Shown piece by piece: positions 1 to 8,383 of a stretch of 64,000 nucleotides of DNA. The notes beneath the pieces are model-generated. The model saw only the letters and a list, made by a program, of their open reading frames with translations, was not told the DNA's origin and did no database searches. The translations under genes were made by a program, and so were the position numbers. Origin of the DNA: Alteribacillus bidgolensis (GTDB lineage: Bacteria; Bacillota; Bacilli; Bacillales; Marinococcaceae); NCBI RefSeq assembly GCF_002886255.1, contig NZ_KZ614149.1, positions 4,027,272-4,091,271 of the forward strand. The letters are read 5' to 3'. Position 1 is the stretch's first letter, and each line of letters starts with the position of its first letter.

Positions 1-732
1 CACTTGTGCACCTTTGTCGTACAAAAACTTGGCAATGAAGCTTCCTGCATTCCCAAAACCTTGAATAATGACCCGAGCGTCCTCCAATTTTTTGTTTAAT
101 ACGTTGACTGCTTCTTCTATACATATGAGCACGCCTCTCGCTGTTGCTGTTTCCCGGCCCTGAGATCCACCGAGTACAACTGGTTTCCCGGTGATAAATC
201 CAGGTGAATCAAATTCTTTGATGCGGCTGTATTCATCCATCATCCAGGCCATAATTTGGGAGTTCGTATACACATCAGGGGCGGGAATGTCTTTGGTTGG
301 TCCGACAATTTGGCTGATCATTCGAACATATCCTCGACTTAAACGTTCGAGTTCTGCAAATGACATTTGCCGGGGGTCGCAAATGACTCCGCCTTTACCT
401 CCGCCATATGGTAAATTGTTAATTCCGCATTTTAGACTCATCCAAAGAGAAAGAGATTTTACTTCTTCCTCAGAAACGGAAGGGTGAAAACGAACACCGC
501 CTTTCGTTGGGCCAACCGCATCATTGTGCTGCGCTCGAAACCCTGTAAAAACCTGCGTACGTCCGTTGTCCATACGTACTGGAATACGGACTGTCATCAT
601 TCTAACGGGCTCTTTTAGTAATGCAAACATTTCATCCGGGTAACCGAGTTTGTTGGTTGCATTTTTCATCGTAGCTTGCGCTGATTGTAATAAAGAAGTG
701 GCTGACGACTTTTGTTCGGTAATGGTAGTCAT
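1..732 (-). CDS. gudB/rocG: NAD-type glutamate dehydrogenase, catabolic (partial, C-terminus outside window)
   Basis: Glu/Leu/Phe/Val dehydrogenase family; it converts glutamate to 2-oxoglutarate and ammonia in the cytoplasm, the last step of arginine and proline breakdown. The first 244 codons are visible. They carry the substrate-binding core (GGVRFHP, then the lysine in MSLKCG followed by YGGGKGG), the APDVYT segment and the start of the Rossmann domain (IIQGFGNAGS). The start at 732 is chosen because AAGGAGGCAGC lies just upstream. The gene is divergent from a RocR-like activator, and a sigma-54-like promoter lies about 40 bases upstream of the start, which suggests the inducible catabolic enzyme (RocG role) rather than a biosynthetic one. 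A second, anabolic GDH lies at 48.4-49.8 kb. RocG and GudB cannot be told apart by eye. Confidence 0.93.
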   Translation of the reverse strand, partial: MTTITEQKSSATSLLQSAQATMKNATNKLGYPDEMFALLKEPVRMMTVRIPVRMDNGRTQVFTGFRAQHNDAVGPTKGGVRFHPSVSEEEVKSLSLWMSLKCGINNLPYGGGKGGVICDPRQMSFAELERLSRGYVRMISQIVGPTKDIPAPDVYTNSQIMAWMMDEYSRIKEFDSPGFITGKPVVLGGSQGRETATARGVLICIEEAVNVLNKKLEDARVIIQGFGNAGSFIAKFLYDKGAQV

Positions 733-772
733 AAAATGCTGCCTCCTTAATTAAAAACTTACTACTCTCTTA

Positions 773-790
773 TTCAAGAATTGTGCCAAG
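773..790 (-). promoter_or_regulatory. Sigma-54-like promoter of the glutamate dehydrogenase gene
   Basis: On the minus strand the sequence reads TTGGCAC-N5-TTGAA, with GG and GA separated by exactly 10 bases. The -24 box is perfect. The -12 box has GA where GC is normal, so it may be a weak or activator-dependent promoter. It ends about 40 bases before the start codon. A palindrome of the RocR-type operator family lies about 40 bases further upstream. Confidence 0.55.
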
Positions 791-827
791 TTAGAAATAT
801 ATAAAATCCCCATTAAAAGCCTATGGG

Positions 828-843
828 AAGAAAATAATTTTTG
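828..843. promoter_or_regulatory. Palindromic operator, probable binding site of the RocR-like activator
   Basis: A palindromic AAAATAATTTT core in the gap between the divergent glutamate dehydrogenase and activator genes. The same core recurs at 892-906 and upstream of rocD at 2530-2544 and 2570-2584. Its place upstream of a sigma-54-like promoter fits an enhancer for a RocR-type activator. Binding is inferred. Confidence 0.5.
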
Positions 844-869
844 CTTTTATGAAATGAAACTGGTATTAT
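841..869 (+). promoter_or_regulatory. Candidate sigma-A promoter of the activator gene
   Basis: TTGCTT (841-846), a 17-base spacer, then TATTAT (864-869). The -35 overlaps the palindrome at 828-843 and a second palindrome lies downstream at 892-906, so autoregulation is plausible. Confidence 0.4.
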
Positions 870-891
870 GAAGAAAAATTTTTAAAGAAAA

Positions 892-906
892 GAAAAATAA
901 TTTTTT
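892..906. promoter_or_regulatory. Second operator palindrome upstream of the activator gene
   Basis: GAAAAATAATTTTTT differs by one base from the perfect palindrome GAAAAATAATTTTTC at 2570-2584 upstream of rocD. It lies 22 bases before the activator start codon, a location suited to autorepression. Confidence 0.5.
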
Positions 907-928
907 ATATTTTATAAGGGTGATATCA

Positions 929-2335
929 ATGACAGATATAGAAAAAACCCAACAAGGAATTATTTATGAAAAATTAATGGATGAGATTGATACTGGAGTA
1001 CACGCAGTAGATTCAACAGGAAAAACAATTATTTATAATGTCAAAATGTCAGAAATTGAAAATATGAATGCACAAGAAGTCTTGAACAAACATATATCAG
1101 AAGTGTTTAAATTTAACGAAGGACAGGAAAGTACACTTGAAAATGCTCTTTCAAAGGGAATTGAATCGAGAAACGTTAAACAGACGTATTTGAATAACAA
1201 AGGTATAGAAATTACAACTATTAATAACACCTTTCCTGTGAAACAAAACGGTACCATTGTTGGAGCACTAGAGGTAACAAAAGACATTACAAAACTTGAG
1301 AGAATGGTACAAGAAAATATGAAGAGGGGACATCGCAAGTATTCATTTGACAGCATTATCGGCAGAAGCTCCGAAATTAAAGAAGTTATTGATCAAGCCA
1401 AGCGAGCCACTAGGACGAGTTCTTCTATTCTGATAATTGGGGAGACGGGGACGGGAAAAGAAATTTTTGCCCAAAGTATCCACAATGGAAGCAGTCGTTC
1501 CTCTGGCCCTTTTATTAGTCAAAACTGTGCTGCCTTGCCCGACAGCTTAATTGAAGGTATTTTATTTGGTACAAAAAAAGGCGCATTTACGGGTTCTGAA
1601 GACCGCCCAGGGTTATTTGAACAAGCGGAAGGGGGAACGCTGCTTCTTGATGAGATTAATTCGCTCAGCCCTAATTTACAGTCGAAATTACTTCGAGCTA
1701 TTCAAGAAAAAACTATTCGAAGAGTCGGGGACACAAAAGAAAGGGAAACGGATATCCGTCTGATCGCAACAATGAATGAAGATCCCATTGATGCTGTGAC
1801 AGAAGGGCGTCTCCGAAAGGACTTGTATTACCGGCTTAGCGTTGTATCGTTATTCATACCGCCTCTGCGTGATAGAAAAGACGATATGAAAGAACTAGTT
1901 GATTTTTTTATGAATTCATACAATGAACTGTTTCAATTAAATGTAAAAGAGATAAGTGACGGGGTTCAGCGCTTTTTCCAGGAATATCACTGGCCGGGTA
2001 ATGTTCGAGAGGTAGAACACGTTATTGAAGGAGCAATGAACTTGATAACCGATGAAGAGAAAATAGAAGAAAAACACCTTCCGCGGCATTTACGTAAAAG
2101 ACTGGTAGTGGAAGAAAATAACAATCCTCAAAAAAATTCAAAGGACTTAATGGAGATACACATAGAAAATTGTTCATTGAAGGAATATTTATTTGATAAA
2201 GAAAAAGCTTATGTAAAAAAAGTTCTGGAACAAAACGATTACCATATAAAAAAAACAGCTGATACACTTGGTCTAAGCAGGCAAAGTTTGCAATACCGCC
2301 TTAAAAAATTGGGAATCAAAAAAATAAGAGTGTAA
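929..2335 (+). CDS. rocR: Sigma-54-dependent transcriptional activator, RocR-like
   Basis: Bacterial enhancer-binding protein expected to activate sigma-54 promoters of arginine/ornithine catabolism, probably on sensing ornithine or citrulline. Layout: PAS-type sensor (about 10-120), AAA+ domain (about 145-370) with Walker A GETGTGKE and Walker B GGTLLLDEINS, and a C-terminal Fis-type HTH (KKTADTLGLSRQSLQYRLKK). The sigma-54 contact loop reads GAFTGS, not the usual GAFTGA. ATG 929 is preferred over GTG 920 because AAGGGTG sits about 8 bases upstream of it. It stands between the divergent glutamate dehydrogenase gene and rocDA, both with matching palindromes and sigma-54-type promoters. The exact ligand cannot be read from the sequence. 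Confidence 0.88.
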   Translation: MTDIEKTQQGIIYEKLMDEIDTGVHAVDSTGKTIIYNVKMSEIENMNAQEVLNKHISEVFKFNEGQESTLENALSKGIESRNVKQTYLNNKGIEITTINNTFPVKQNGTIVGALEVTKDITKLERMVQENMKRGHRKYSFDSIIGRSSEIKEVIDQAKRATRTSSSILIIGETGTGKEIFAQSIHNGSSRSSGPFISQNCAALPDSLIEGILFGTKKGAFTGSEDRPGLFEQAEGGTLLLDEINSLSPNLQSKLLRAIQEKTIRRVGDTKERETDIRLIATMNEDPIDAVTEGRLRKDLYYRLSVVSLFIPPLRDRKDDMKELVDFFMNSYNELFQLNVKEISDGVQRFFQEYHWPGNVREVEHVIEGAMNLITDEEKIEEKHLPRHLRKRLVVEENNNPQKNSKDLMEIHIENCSLKEYLFDKEKAYVKKVLEQNDYHIKKTADTLGLSRQSLQYRLKKLGIKKIRV

Positions 2336-2338
2336 TAA

Positions 2339-2366
2339 AATCATCCTGTACAAGGATGATTTTTTC
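2339..2366 (+). terminator. Intrinsic terminator after the activator gene
   Basis: AATCATCC pairs with GGATGATT across a 7-base loop, followed by a T run. It begins 4 bases after the stop codon. Confidence 0.85.
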
Positions 2367-2379
2367 TTGTTCTACTTTT

Positions 2380-2467
2380 GGAAAGTTTAACTTTGTTAAA
2401 GGAACAAAGTATAAGAAAAACTACGACTTCCGCCATAAGGACTTGGCGGTAAGCCAAGTTTTCCTAA
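2380..2467 (+). repeat. Dispersed hairpin-forming intergenic repeat, copy 1
   Basis: A leader (TTTAACTTTGTTAAAGGA, then CAAAGTATAAG) is followed by an imperfect inverted repeat in which AGAAAAACT..CTTCCGCCA pairs with TGGCGGTAAGCC..GTTTTCCT. Related copies occur at 25437-25514, 36090-36178, 48110-48205 (reverse) and, truncated, at 32645-32707 and 48262-48361. All are between genes. Confidence 0.75.
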
Positions 2468-2529
2468 TATTAGAGAATAAATTTATTGGGATGATAATAA
2501 AAGTACAACGACACCTTTAAGGGAAAAAC

Positions 2530-2584
2530 GCAAAATAATTTTTAAAATAAAGAAAAATTTTAATCATAAGAAAAATAATTTTTC
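2530..2584. promoter_or_regulatory. Upstream activating region of rocDA: paired operator palindromes
   Basis: Two palindromes, GCAAAATAATTTTTA (2530-2544) and the perfect GAAAAATAATTTTTC (2570-2584), lie 40 bases apart centre to centre and 42-96 bases upstream of the sigma-54 promoter. That is the normal enhancer arrangement for a sigma-54 activator. A partial third site lies at 2552-2562. Confidence 0.6.
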
Positions 2585-2625
2585 ATACCCAATCGAAAAG
2601 GAACTGTTTATACGCAATTTTTACA

Positions 2626-2643
2626 TTGGCATGGATATTGCAT
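2626..2643 (+). promoter_or_regulatory. Sigma-54 promoter of rocDA
   Basis: TTGGCATGGATATTGCAT: GG at 2628-2629 and GC at 2640-2641 are separated by exactly 10 bases, as required for -24/-12 promoters. It lies about 45 bases before the rocD start and just downstream of the enhancer-like palindromes. Confidence 0.85.
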
Positions 2644-2686
2644 TTATATAGTTTGAAATTTTAAAAAAGAGAGAAGGAGATAAGTC

Positions 2687-3889
2687 ATGACGTTAATAAC
2701 ACCTACTCATTCGATTATTAAACATACAGAAAAATATGGTGCAAGAAACTATCATCCTTTACCGATAGTTATATCAAAGGCAGAGGGTGTTTGGGTAGAA
2801 GATCCTGAAGGTAGAAGGTATATTGACATGTTAAGTGCATACTCTGCATTAAACCAAGGTCATCGCCACCCCAAAATTATTCAGGCTTTAAAAGATCAGG
2901 CTGACAAAGTAACGCTGACATCCCGGGCATTCCACAATGACCAATTGGGCACATTTTATGAAAAAGTCTGCAGCCTGACTAATAAAGAAATGGTGCTGCC
3001 GATGAACACGGGGGCTGAAGCGGTGGAAACAGCTATTAAAGCCATTCGCCGTTGGGGATATGATAACAAAAATATTAAAGAAGGAATGGCAGAAATTATT
3101 GCTTGTGAAGGGAATTTCCATGGAAGAACAATGTCAGCCGTTTCTTTGTCATCAGAAGAAGAATATAAACGCGGCTTCGGCCCGATGCTTCCGGGAATTA
3201 AGATTGTTCCTTACGGTGATATTGATGCTTTAAAAGCAGCCATTACACCGAACACAGCCGGATTTTTGCTGGAACCTATTCAGGGAGAAGCAGGAATTGT
3301 TATTCCTCAGGACGGTTTCCTGAAAGAAGCAAAAGAGGTGTGCGAGGAAAATAGCGTGCTGTTTGCAGCTGATGAAATTCAAAGCGGCCTTGGACGTACA
3401 GGAAAAACATTTGCGTGTGACTGGGAAGAGGTAGAACCGGATATGTATATTCTCGGTAAAGCTCTTGGGGGCGGAGTTTTTCCGATTTCCTGTCTAGCTG
3501 CAAATGCAAACATCCTTAGTGTATTTAATCCTGGTTCTCATGGGTCTACTTTTGGAGGTAATCCGCTTGGGGCAGCTGTTTCTGTCGCAGCACTGGATGT
3601 GTTGGAAGAAGAAAATTTGGTAGAGCGTTCTCAAAAACTTGGAAACTACTTTAAAGCGAGAATTAGCGACATCGATAACCCGAAAATTAAAGAAATCCGA
3701 GGGAAAGGTCTCTTTATCGGAGTAGAGCTTACAGAAGCGGCTCGTCCTTATTGTGAAAAACTAAAGGAAAAAGGATTGCTTTGTAAAGAAACGCATGAAA
3801 CCGTCATTCGTTTTGCGCCGCCTCTTGTCATTTCGGAAGAGGACTTAGAATGGGCAATTGAAAAAATTGAAGAAGTACTAAGCGCCTAA
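2687..3889 (+). CDS. rocD: Ornithine aminotransferase
   Basis: PLP enzyme that moves the delta-amino group of ornithine to 2-oxoglutarate, giving glutamate-5-semialdehyde/P5C. It is 400 residues, normal for bacterial OAT. Visible: the N-terminal YGARNYHPLP segment, the PLP-contact motif ADEIQSGLGRTG, the catalytic lysine in ILGKALGGG, and HGSTFGGNPLG. AGAGAAGGAGATAAGTC supplies the ribosome binding site. It is the first gene of an operon with P5C dehydrogenase (19 bases apart) behind a sigma-54 promoter. Together with arginase and glutamate dehydrogenase nearby, it completes arginine to 2-oxoglutarate. Confidence 0.96.
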   Translation: MTLITPTHSIIKHTEKYGARNYHPLPIVISKAEGVWVEDPEGRRYIDMLSAYSALNQGHRHPKIIQALKDQADKVTLTSRAFHNDQLGTFYEKVCSLTNKEMVLPMNTGAEAVETAIKAIRRWGYDNKNIKEGMAEIIACEGNFHGRTMSAVSLSSEEEYKRGFGPMLPGIKIVPYGDIDALKAAITPNTAGFLLEPIQGEAGIVIPQDGFLKEAKEVCEENSVLFAADEIQSGLGRTGKTFACDWEEVEPDMYILGKALGGGVFPISCLAANANILSVFNPGSHGSTFGGNPLGAAVSVAALDVLEEENLVERSQKLGNYFKARISDIDNPKIKEIRGKGLFIGVELTEAARPYCEKLKEKGLLCKETHETVIRFAPPLVISEEDLEWAIEKIEEVLSA

Positions 3890-3908
3890 TAAAGAGAGGA
3901 GAATAATT

Positions 3909-5456
3909 ATGTATACAGCTTATAGACATGAACCATTTACAGACTTTACAAAAGAAGATAACATCAAAGATTTCCAAAACGCATTAGAAAAAGTAGAAGG
4001 GTACCTTGGAGAAGATTATCCGCTTCTCATTGATGGTGAAAAACTTACTACCGATGACAAGCTGGTTTCTTACAACCCAGCTGATAAAGAAAAAGTCATT
4101 GGAAATGTTTCAAAAGCAACACCGGAATTAGTCGACAAAGCATTTGATGCGGCAAGCCGAGCATTTGAAACGTGGAGACATACTAATCCTTCAGCAAGAG
4201 CGGAAATTTTATTCCGTGGTGCTGCAATTATGCGCCGCCGCAAACACGAACTATCTGCATTACTCGTTAAAGAGGCAGGAAAGCCTTGGAAAGAAGCAGA
4301 TGCGGATATCGCTGAAGCTATCGACTTTCTCGAATACTACGCTCGTCAAATGATTGAATTAAAAGCAGGGAAGCCAATCAACAGCCGTGACGGAGAATAC
4401 AACCAATTTATGTACCAGCCAATGGGTGTAGCAGTTACTATTCCACCTTGGAATTTTGCTGGAGCAATTATGGCAGGAACTACGGTAGCACCACTTGTTA
4501 CAGGAAACACTGTACTTCTAAAACCTGCTGAACCGACACCAGTTATTGCTGCTAAATTTGTAGAGATTCTTGAAGAAGCAGGTACACCAAAAGGCGTTAT
4601 TAACTTCGTCCCTGGCGACCCTTCTAAAATCGGTGATTATTTAGTAGATCATCCAAAAACTTCTATCATCACTTTCACAGGTTCAAGGGCAACCGGTCTT
4701 CGCGTGTTCCAGCGCGCAGCTGTTGTTCAGGAAGGCCAGTACCATTTAAAACGAGTTCTTGCAGAAATGGGAGGCAAAGATACCGTCGTTGTAGACAATG
4801 AAGCAAATCTTGATACTGCAGCAGAAGCGATTATCACCTCTGCATTTGGTTTCTCAGGGCAAAAATGTTCTGCTGGTTCTCGAGCTGTTGTACATGAAGA
4901 TGTGTATGATGAAGTGCTGAAACGAGTGGAAGCACGCACAAAAGAACTAACATTAGGTGATCCTGTTTGTAAAGATAACTATATGGGCCCCGTTATTAAC
5001 CAAAAAGCATTTGACAAAATTACTAGTTACATCGAAATCGGCAAAGAAGAAGGCCGTCTCGTTACAGGCGGTGATGCAGACAGCTCAAAAGGATATTTCA
5101 TTCAGCCAACTGTATTTGCAGATGTTGATCCAAAAGCTCGTATTATGCAAGAAGAAATTTTTGGGCCAGTAGTGGCTTTTTCGAAAGCTAAAGATTATGA
5201 TGAAGCGCTTGAAATTGCAAATAACACAGAATACGGTTTAACAGGTGCTGTGATTTCTAACAACAGCGAAAACCTTGAAAAGGCAAAACATTATTTCCAT
5301 GTCGGCAATTTATATTTCAACCGAAACTGCACAGGTGCTATTGTCGGATACCATCCGTTTGGCGGCTTTAAAATGTCGGGAACCGATGCAAAAGCTGGCG
5401 GACCGGATTATCTTCTTCAATACATGCAGCCGAAGACGATCAGCCAAATGCTGTAA
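3909..5456 (+). CDS. rocA: Delta-1-pyrroline-5-carboxylate dehydrogenase
   Basis: Aldehyde dehydrogenase superfamily; oxidises glutamate-5-semialdehyde to glutamate with NAD+. It is 515 residues, matching the stand-alone Bacillus RocA/PutC type without a proline dehydrogenase domain. Visible: PWNFAGAIMAG for cofactor binding, the general-base region LAEMGGKD, the catalytic cysteine in GFSGQKCSAGSR, and EEIFGPVV. AAGAGAGGAGAATAATT is the ribosome binding site. It is co-transcribed with rocD and a terminator follows. It could also serve proline catabolism, since a proline-type symporter is encoded at 10.4 kb, but no proline dehydrogenase is in the window. Confidence 0.95.
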   Translation: MYTAYRHEPFTDFTKEDNIKDFQNALEKVEGYLGEDYPLLIDGEKLTTDDKLVSYNPADKEKVIGNVSKATPELVDKAFDAASRAFETWRHTNPSARAEILFRGAAIMRRRKHELSALLVKEAGKPWKEADADIAEAIDFLEYYARQMIELKAGKPINSRDGEYNQFMYQPMGVAVTIPPWNFAGAIMAGTTVAPLVTGNTVLLKPAEPTPVIAAKFVEILEEAGTPKGVINFVPGDPSKIGDYLVDHPKTSIITFTGSRATGLRVFQRAAVVQEGQYHLKRVLAEMGGKDTVVVDNEANLDTAAEAIITSAFGFSGQKCSAGSRAVVHEDVYDEVLKRVEARTKELTLGDPVCKDNYMGPVINQKAFDKITSYIEIGKEEGRLVTGGDADSSKGYFIQPTVFADVDPKARIMQEEIFGPVVAFSKAKDYDEALEIANNTEYGLTGAVISNNSENLEKAKHYFHVGNLYFNRNCTGAIVGYHPFGGFKMSGTDAKAGGPDYLLQYMQPKTISQML

Positions 5457-5482
5457 TAGGTAAAAATAATGATAAAGATTTT

Positions 5483-5529
5483 CCAAAACTGCCTCTACTT
5501 ACATTGAGTGCAGTTTTGGGATTTCTTTT
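5483..5529 (+). terminator. Terminator after rocDA
   Basis: CCAAAACTGC pairs with GCAGTTTTGG around a 17-base loop, followed by a T-rich tail (ATTTCTTTT). Confidence 0.75.
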
Positions 5530-5621
5530 GATAAATTAATTTGAAGCCGCATACAGACCCGGTCACATAAACCACTGATATTCCTTTTTTGCACATGAGA
5601 GAATTAGCTATAGCAAGGGCG

Positions 5622-5650
5622 TTGAGAAAAAGCGACATTTAAGGTAAGAT
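5622..5650 (+). promoter_or_regulatory. Candidate sigma-A promoter upstream of arginase
   Basis: TTGAGA, 17 bases, TAAGAT. It would give a leader of about 180 bases before rocF. I found no sigma-54 box or RocR-type palindrome here, so arginase may be regulated separately from rocDA. Confidence 0.3.
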
Positions 5651-5834
5651 TTTTTCGTGCCATAGGAAAGATTATCCCAAAAGGAGGGGGGTTTTGGTTT
5701 AAGGAGCAAAAAATCTTTTATTCTTACAACTAATTATAGTAAGGATAGGAGAACAATCATATACAAACAACCAGTACTCATCACTAGAAAAGAGGTAAAA
5801 GATAACCTTAAGTTGTATGACAGGGAGGATAAGT

Positions 5835-6788
5835 ATGAGCATGCCGAAAAATATTTCTATAATTGGAGTTCCAATGGATTTAGGACAAATTCGCAGAGGA
5901 GTAGACATGGGACCTAGTGCTGTGCGCTATGCAGGGCTTTCTGAGCAGGTGGAGGAATTAGGATATAAGGTAAACGATAAAGGAAACATTCCTGTTGAAA
6001 GGCCGGCCTCAAGTTTGCAGGGAGAAGGGTTAACTAATCTGCAGGCAATAATTCAAGCTAGTACTCACCTAGCCGCTGTCTTCTCAGAAATAAAACAGGC
6101 TGGAGATTTTCCACTTGTATTAGGAGGGGATCATAGCGTAAGTATAGGTTCAGTGGCAGCCGCTGGGATGCATGACGAAAATCTGGGATTAATTTGGTAT
6201 GATGCGCATCCTGATTTAAATACGGAGGAAACCTCCCCTTCAGGAAATATTCATGGGATGCCGCTAGCGGTAAGTTTAGGTATAGGAAATCAACAACTAA
6301 CAAGCATAGGGCAGAAATTACCGAAAGTGAAACCTGAAAATATTGTAATCGTAGGGGCTCGTTCTATTGATGAAGGAGAAAAAGAATGTATTAAAAAACA
6401 TGGTATTAAAACTTTTACTATGCACGATATCGATAGACTTGGCATGACCCGAGTAATGGAAAAAACGATCGAATATTTAAAAAATAAAACGAGTAATGTT
6501 CATTTAAGCTTTGACTTGGATTCAATTGACCCCCAAGATGCTCCAGGAGTAGGTACTCCTGTATTAGGCGGTATTTCATACAGAGAAAGTCATTTAGCTT
6601 TCGAAATGCTCTCAGAAGCGGATATTATTACCTCGGCAGATATAGTAGAAGTAAATCCTATATTGGATCAAAAAAATCAAACGGCTCATGTTGCTGTAGA
6701 ACTCATAACATCCTTGTTTGGAAAAAAACTGCTTTATTCCCCTTCGCCTGAAGATAAAAAAATAATGGGGGTGGAGTATGGGAATTGA
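5835..6788 (+). CDS. rocF: Arginase
   Basis: Binuclear-manganese ureohydrolase that splits arginine into ornithine and urea, feeding rocDA. It is 317 residues from ATG 5835; the upstream in-frame ATG at 5817 lacks a ribosome binding site, whereas GGGAGGAT precedes 5835. Metal-ligand motifs: GGDHS, WYDAHPDLN (usually YDAHGDLN; the D-x-H-x-D ligands are kept), SFDLDSIDP, and a distal glutamate in VEVNP. SPSGNIHGMPLA is the arginase substrate loop, which argues against agmatinase or formimidoylglutamase. It overlaps the next gene by 11 bases, so both are probably translated together. Confidence 0.92.
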   Translation: MSMPKNISIIGVPMDLGQIRRGVDMGPSAVRYAGLSEQVEELGYKVNDKGNIPVERPASSLQGEGLTNLQAIIQASTHLAAVFSEIKQAGDFPLVLGGDHSVSIGSVAAAGMHDENLGLIWYDAHPDLNTEETSPSGNIHGMPLAVSLGIGNQQLTSIGQKLPKVKPENIVIVGARSIDEGEKECIKKHGIKTFTMHDIDRLGMTRVMEKTIEYLKNKTSNVHLSFDLDSIDPQDAPGVGTPVLGGISYRESHLAFEMLSEADIITSADIVEVNPILDQKNQTAHVAVELITSLFGKKLLYSPSPEDKKIMGVEYGN

Positions 6789-8142
6789 GAAGCCTAAGGA
6801 AAAACATAATAAGGTTTATTCCATGAGAAATATATTACAATGTGTTATCCCCTCCTTAGCAGGGATTATATTATTTATGGTGCCTATTGGTGTGGAAGGT
6901 GAGATTACGATACCAGTTGCCTATTTGGCAGATCGTTTAACGACATTGTTAGAGACAGCAATCCCATTTATTGTAGTTTCTCTTTTGTTTATTACAACAG
7001 CAGGGGCAATTTTACGCCCGAAATTTCTCGTACATACTCCTTTTTTAAGAGCCCTTTTTTATATAAGCCCAACCTGGGTTGTTATCAGGGCTGTCGGTCT
7101 GGTATATGGAGTATTAACATTATTTAAAGTAGGACCAGAGATGGTGTGGTCCGTAAATACGGGTGGTTTGTTATTTTATGATTTGATCCCTCTTTTATTC
7201 TCCATTTTTTTGTTTGCAGGTTTATTTCTGCCTTTGTTATTAAATTATGGTTTGCTGGAATTTTCAGGAACATTATTAAAGAAGGTAATGCGCCCGGTGT
7301 TTACCCTTCCAGGCCGTTCTTCTATAGACTGTATTACATCTTGGCTCGGGGATGGAACGATTGGAGTTTTGTTAACAAGCAAGCAATATGAAGAGGGATA
7401 CTATTCACAAAGAGAAGCAACTGTTATTGGCACTACATTTTCCGTTGTATCAATTACATTCACAATTGTTGTCTTAAGCTATATGGAACTTGACCAATAT
7501 TTTTTCCAATACTATGCAACTATCTTTCTTACGGGATTTATACTGGCCATTGTTCTTCCACGTATTCCTCCGCTTTCCCTTAAATCTAAAAGGTACGCGG
7601 ATGGAAAAGAGAATCATGGGGAAAAAGATTTCGTTTCATATGGACCATCTTTATTAAAAAGAGGGTTTTATCAAGCGGTAAAACGTGCTTCTGACAGCAA
7701 TAGTGTAAGCGCTTTTTTGAAAAACGGGGCTAAAAATGTAATGGAGATGTGGCTTGGTGTCCTTCCGGTTGTTATGGCCATAGGCACTACTGCGCTGGTT
7801 ATTGCTGAGTATACTCCTATGTTTGAGTATCTAGGAATGCCTTTAATTCCTATTTTGAATGTTATGCAGATACCAGAAGCAGCTGAAGCAGCTCAAACAT
7901 TAGTTATCGGTTTTGCAGATATGCTATTGCCCGCGATTATTGGCAGTGGTATTGAAAGTGAGTTAACTAAATTTGTTATAGCCTGCATTTCAGTGACACA
8001 ACTTGTTTATTTATCAGAAGTAGGCGGCTTATTACTTGCCTCTAAAATACCTATTCGTTTTTTAGATTTAGTGCTTATATTTTTTGAGCGCACATTAATA
8101 GGTCTGCCAATTATCGTAGCCGCCGCTCATATCATTTTTTAG
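6778..8142 (+). CDS. YjiH-family membrane protein with nucleoside-recognition (Gate) domains
   Basis: A 454-residue polytopic protein with about 10 hydrophobic segments and paired Gate-type regions (SWLGDGTIGVLLTSK near 180 and FADMLLPAIIGSGIESE near 380), as in YjiH proteins. The family is thought to transport small solutes but its substrates are not settled. GGGGTGG precedes ATG 6778, which lies inside the end of the arginase gene, so translational coupling is likely. That coupling makes an arginine or ornithine transport role a reasonable inference, especially as no RocE/RocC-type permease is in the window. Not proven. Confidence 0.75.
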   Translation: MGIEKPKEKHNKVYSMRNILQCVIPSLAGIILFMVPIGVEGEITIPVAYLADRLTTLLETAIPFIVVSLLFITTAGAILRPKFLVHTPFLRALFYISPTWVVIRAVGLVYGVLTLFKVGPEMVWSVNTGGLLFYDLIPLLFSIFLFAGLFLPLLLNYGLLEFSGTLLKKVMRPVFTLPGRSSIDCITSWLGDGTIGVLLTSKQYEEGYYSQREATVIGTTFSVVSITFTIVVLSYMELDQYFFQYYATIFLTGFILAIVLPRIPPLSLKSKRYADGKENHGEKDFVSYGPSLLKRGFYQAVKRASDSNSVSAFLKNGAKNVMEMWLGVLPVVMAIGTTALVIAEYTPMFEYLGMPLIPILNVMQIPEAAEAAQTLVIGFADMLLPAIIGSGIESELTKFVIACISVTQLVYLSEVGGLLLASKIPIRFLDLVLIFFERTLIGLPIIVAAAHIIF

Positions 8143-8383
8143 TTGTTTAGAAAAGAAATATATTCAGGTAAAGGATAAGTTGATTAAAAAACGGAGACAA
8201 AAACCGGTTTAATTTTCTACTTTTTGAATAAGTGTTACGATTTATGGTGGAAAAAAATTATATTTAATACTAGCCGGCTTTTGTTTATAATGAATCTAGG
8301 TCACTGTTCATGTTTATAACTACTTGTTGTCATATTGTATGTGTGATTTGGACGTTTTCATAATCAACTAGGAGGTTATTATC

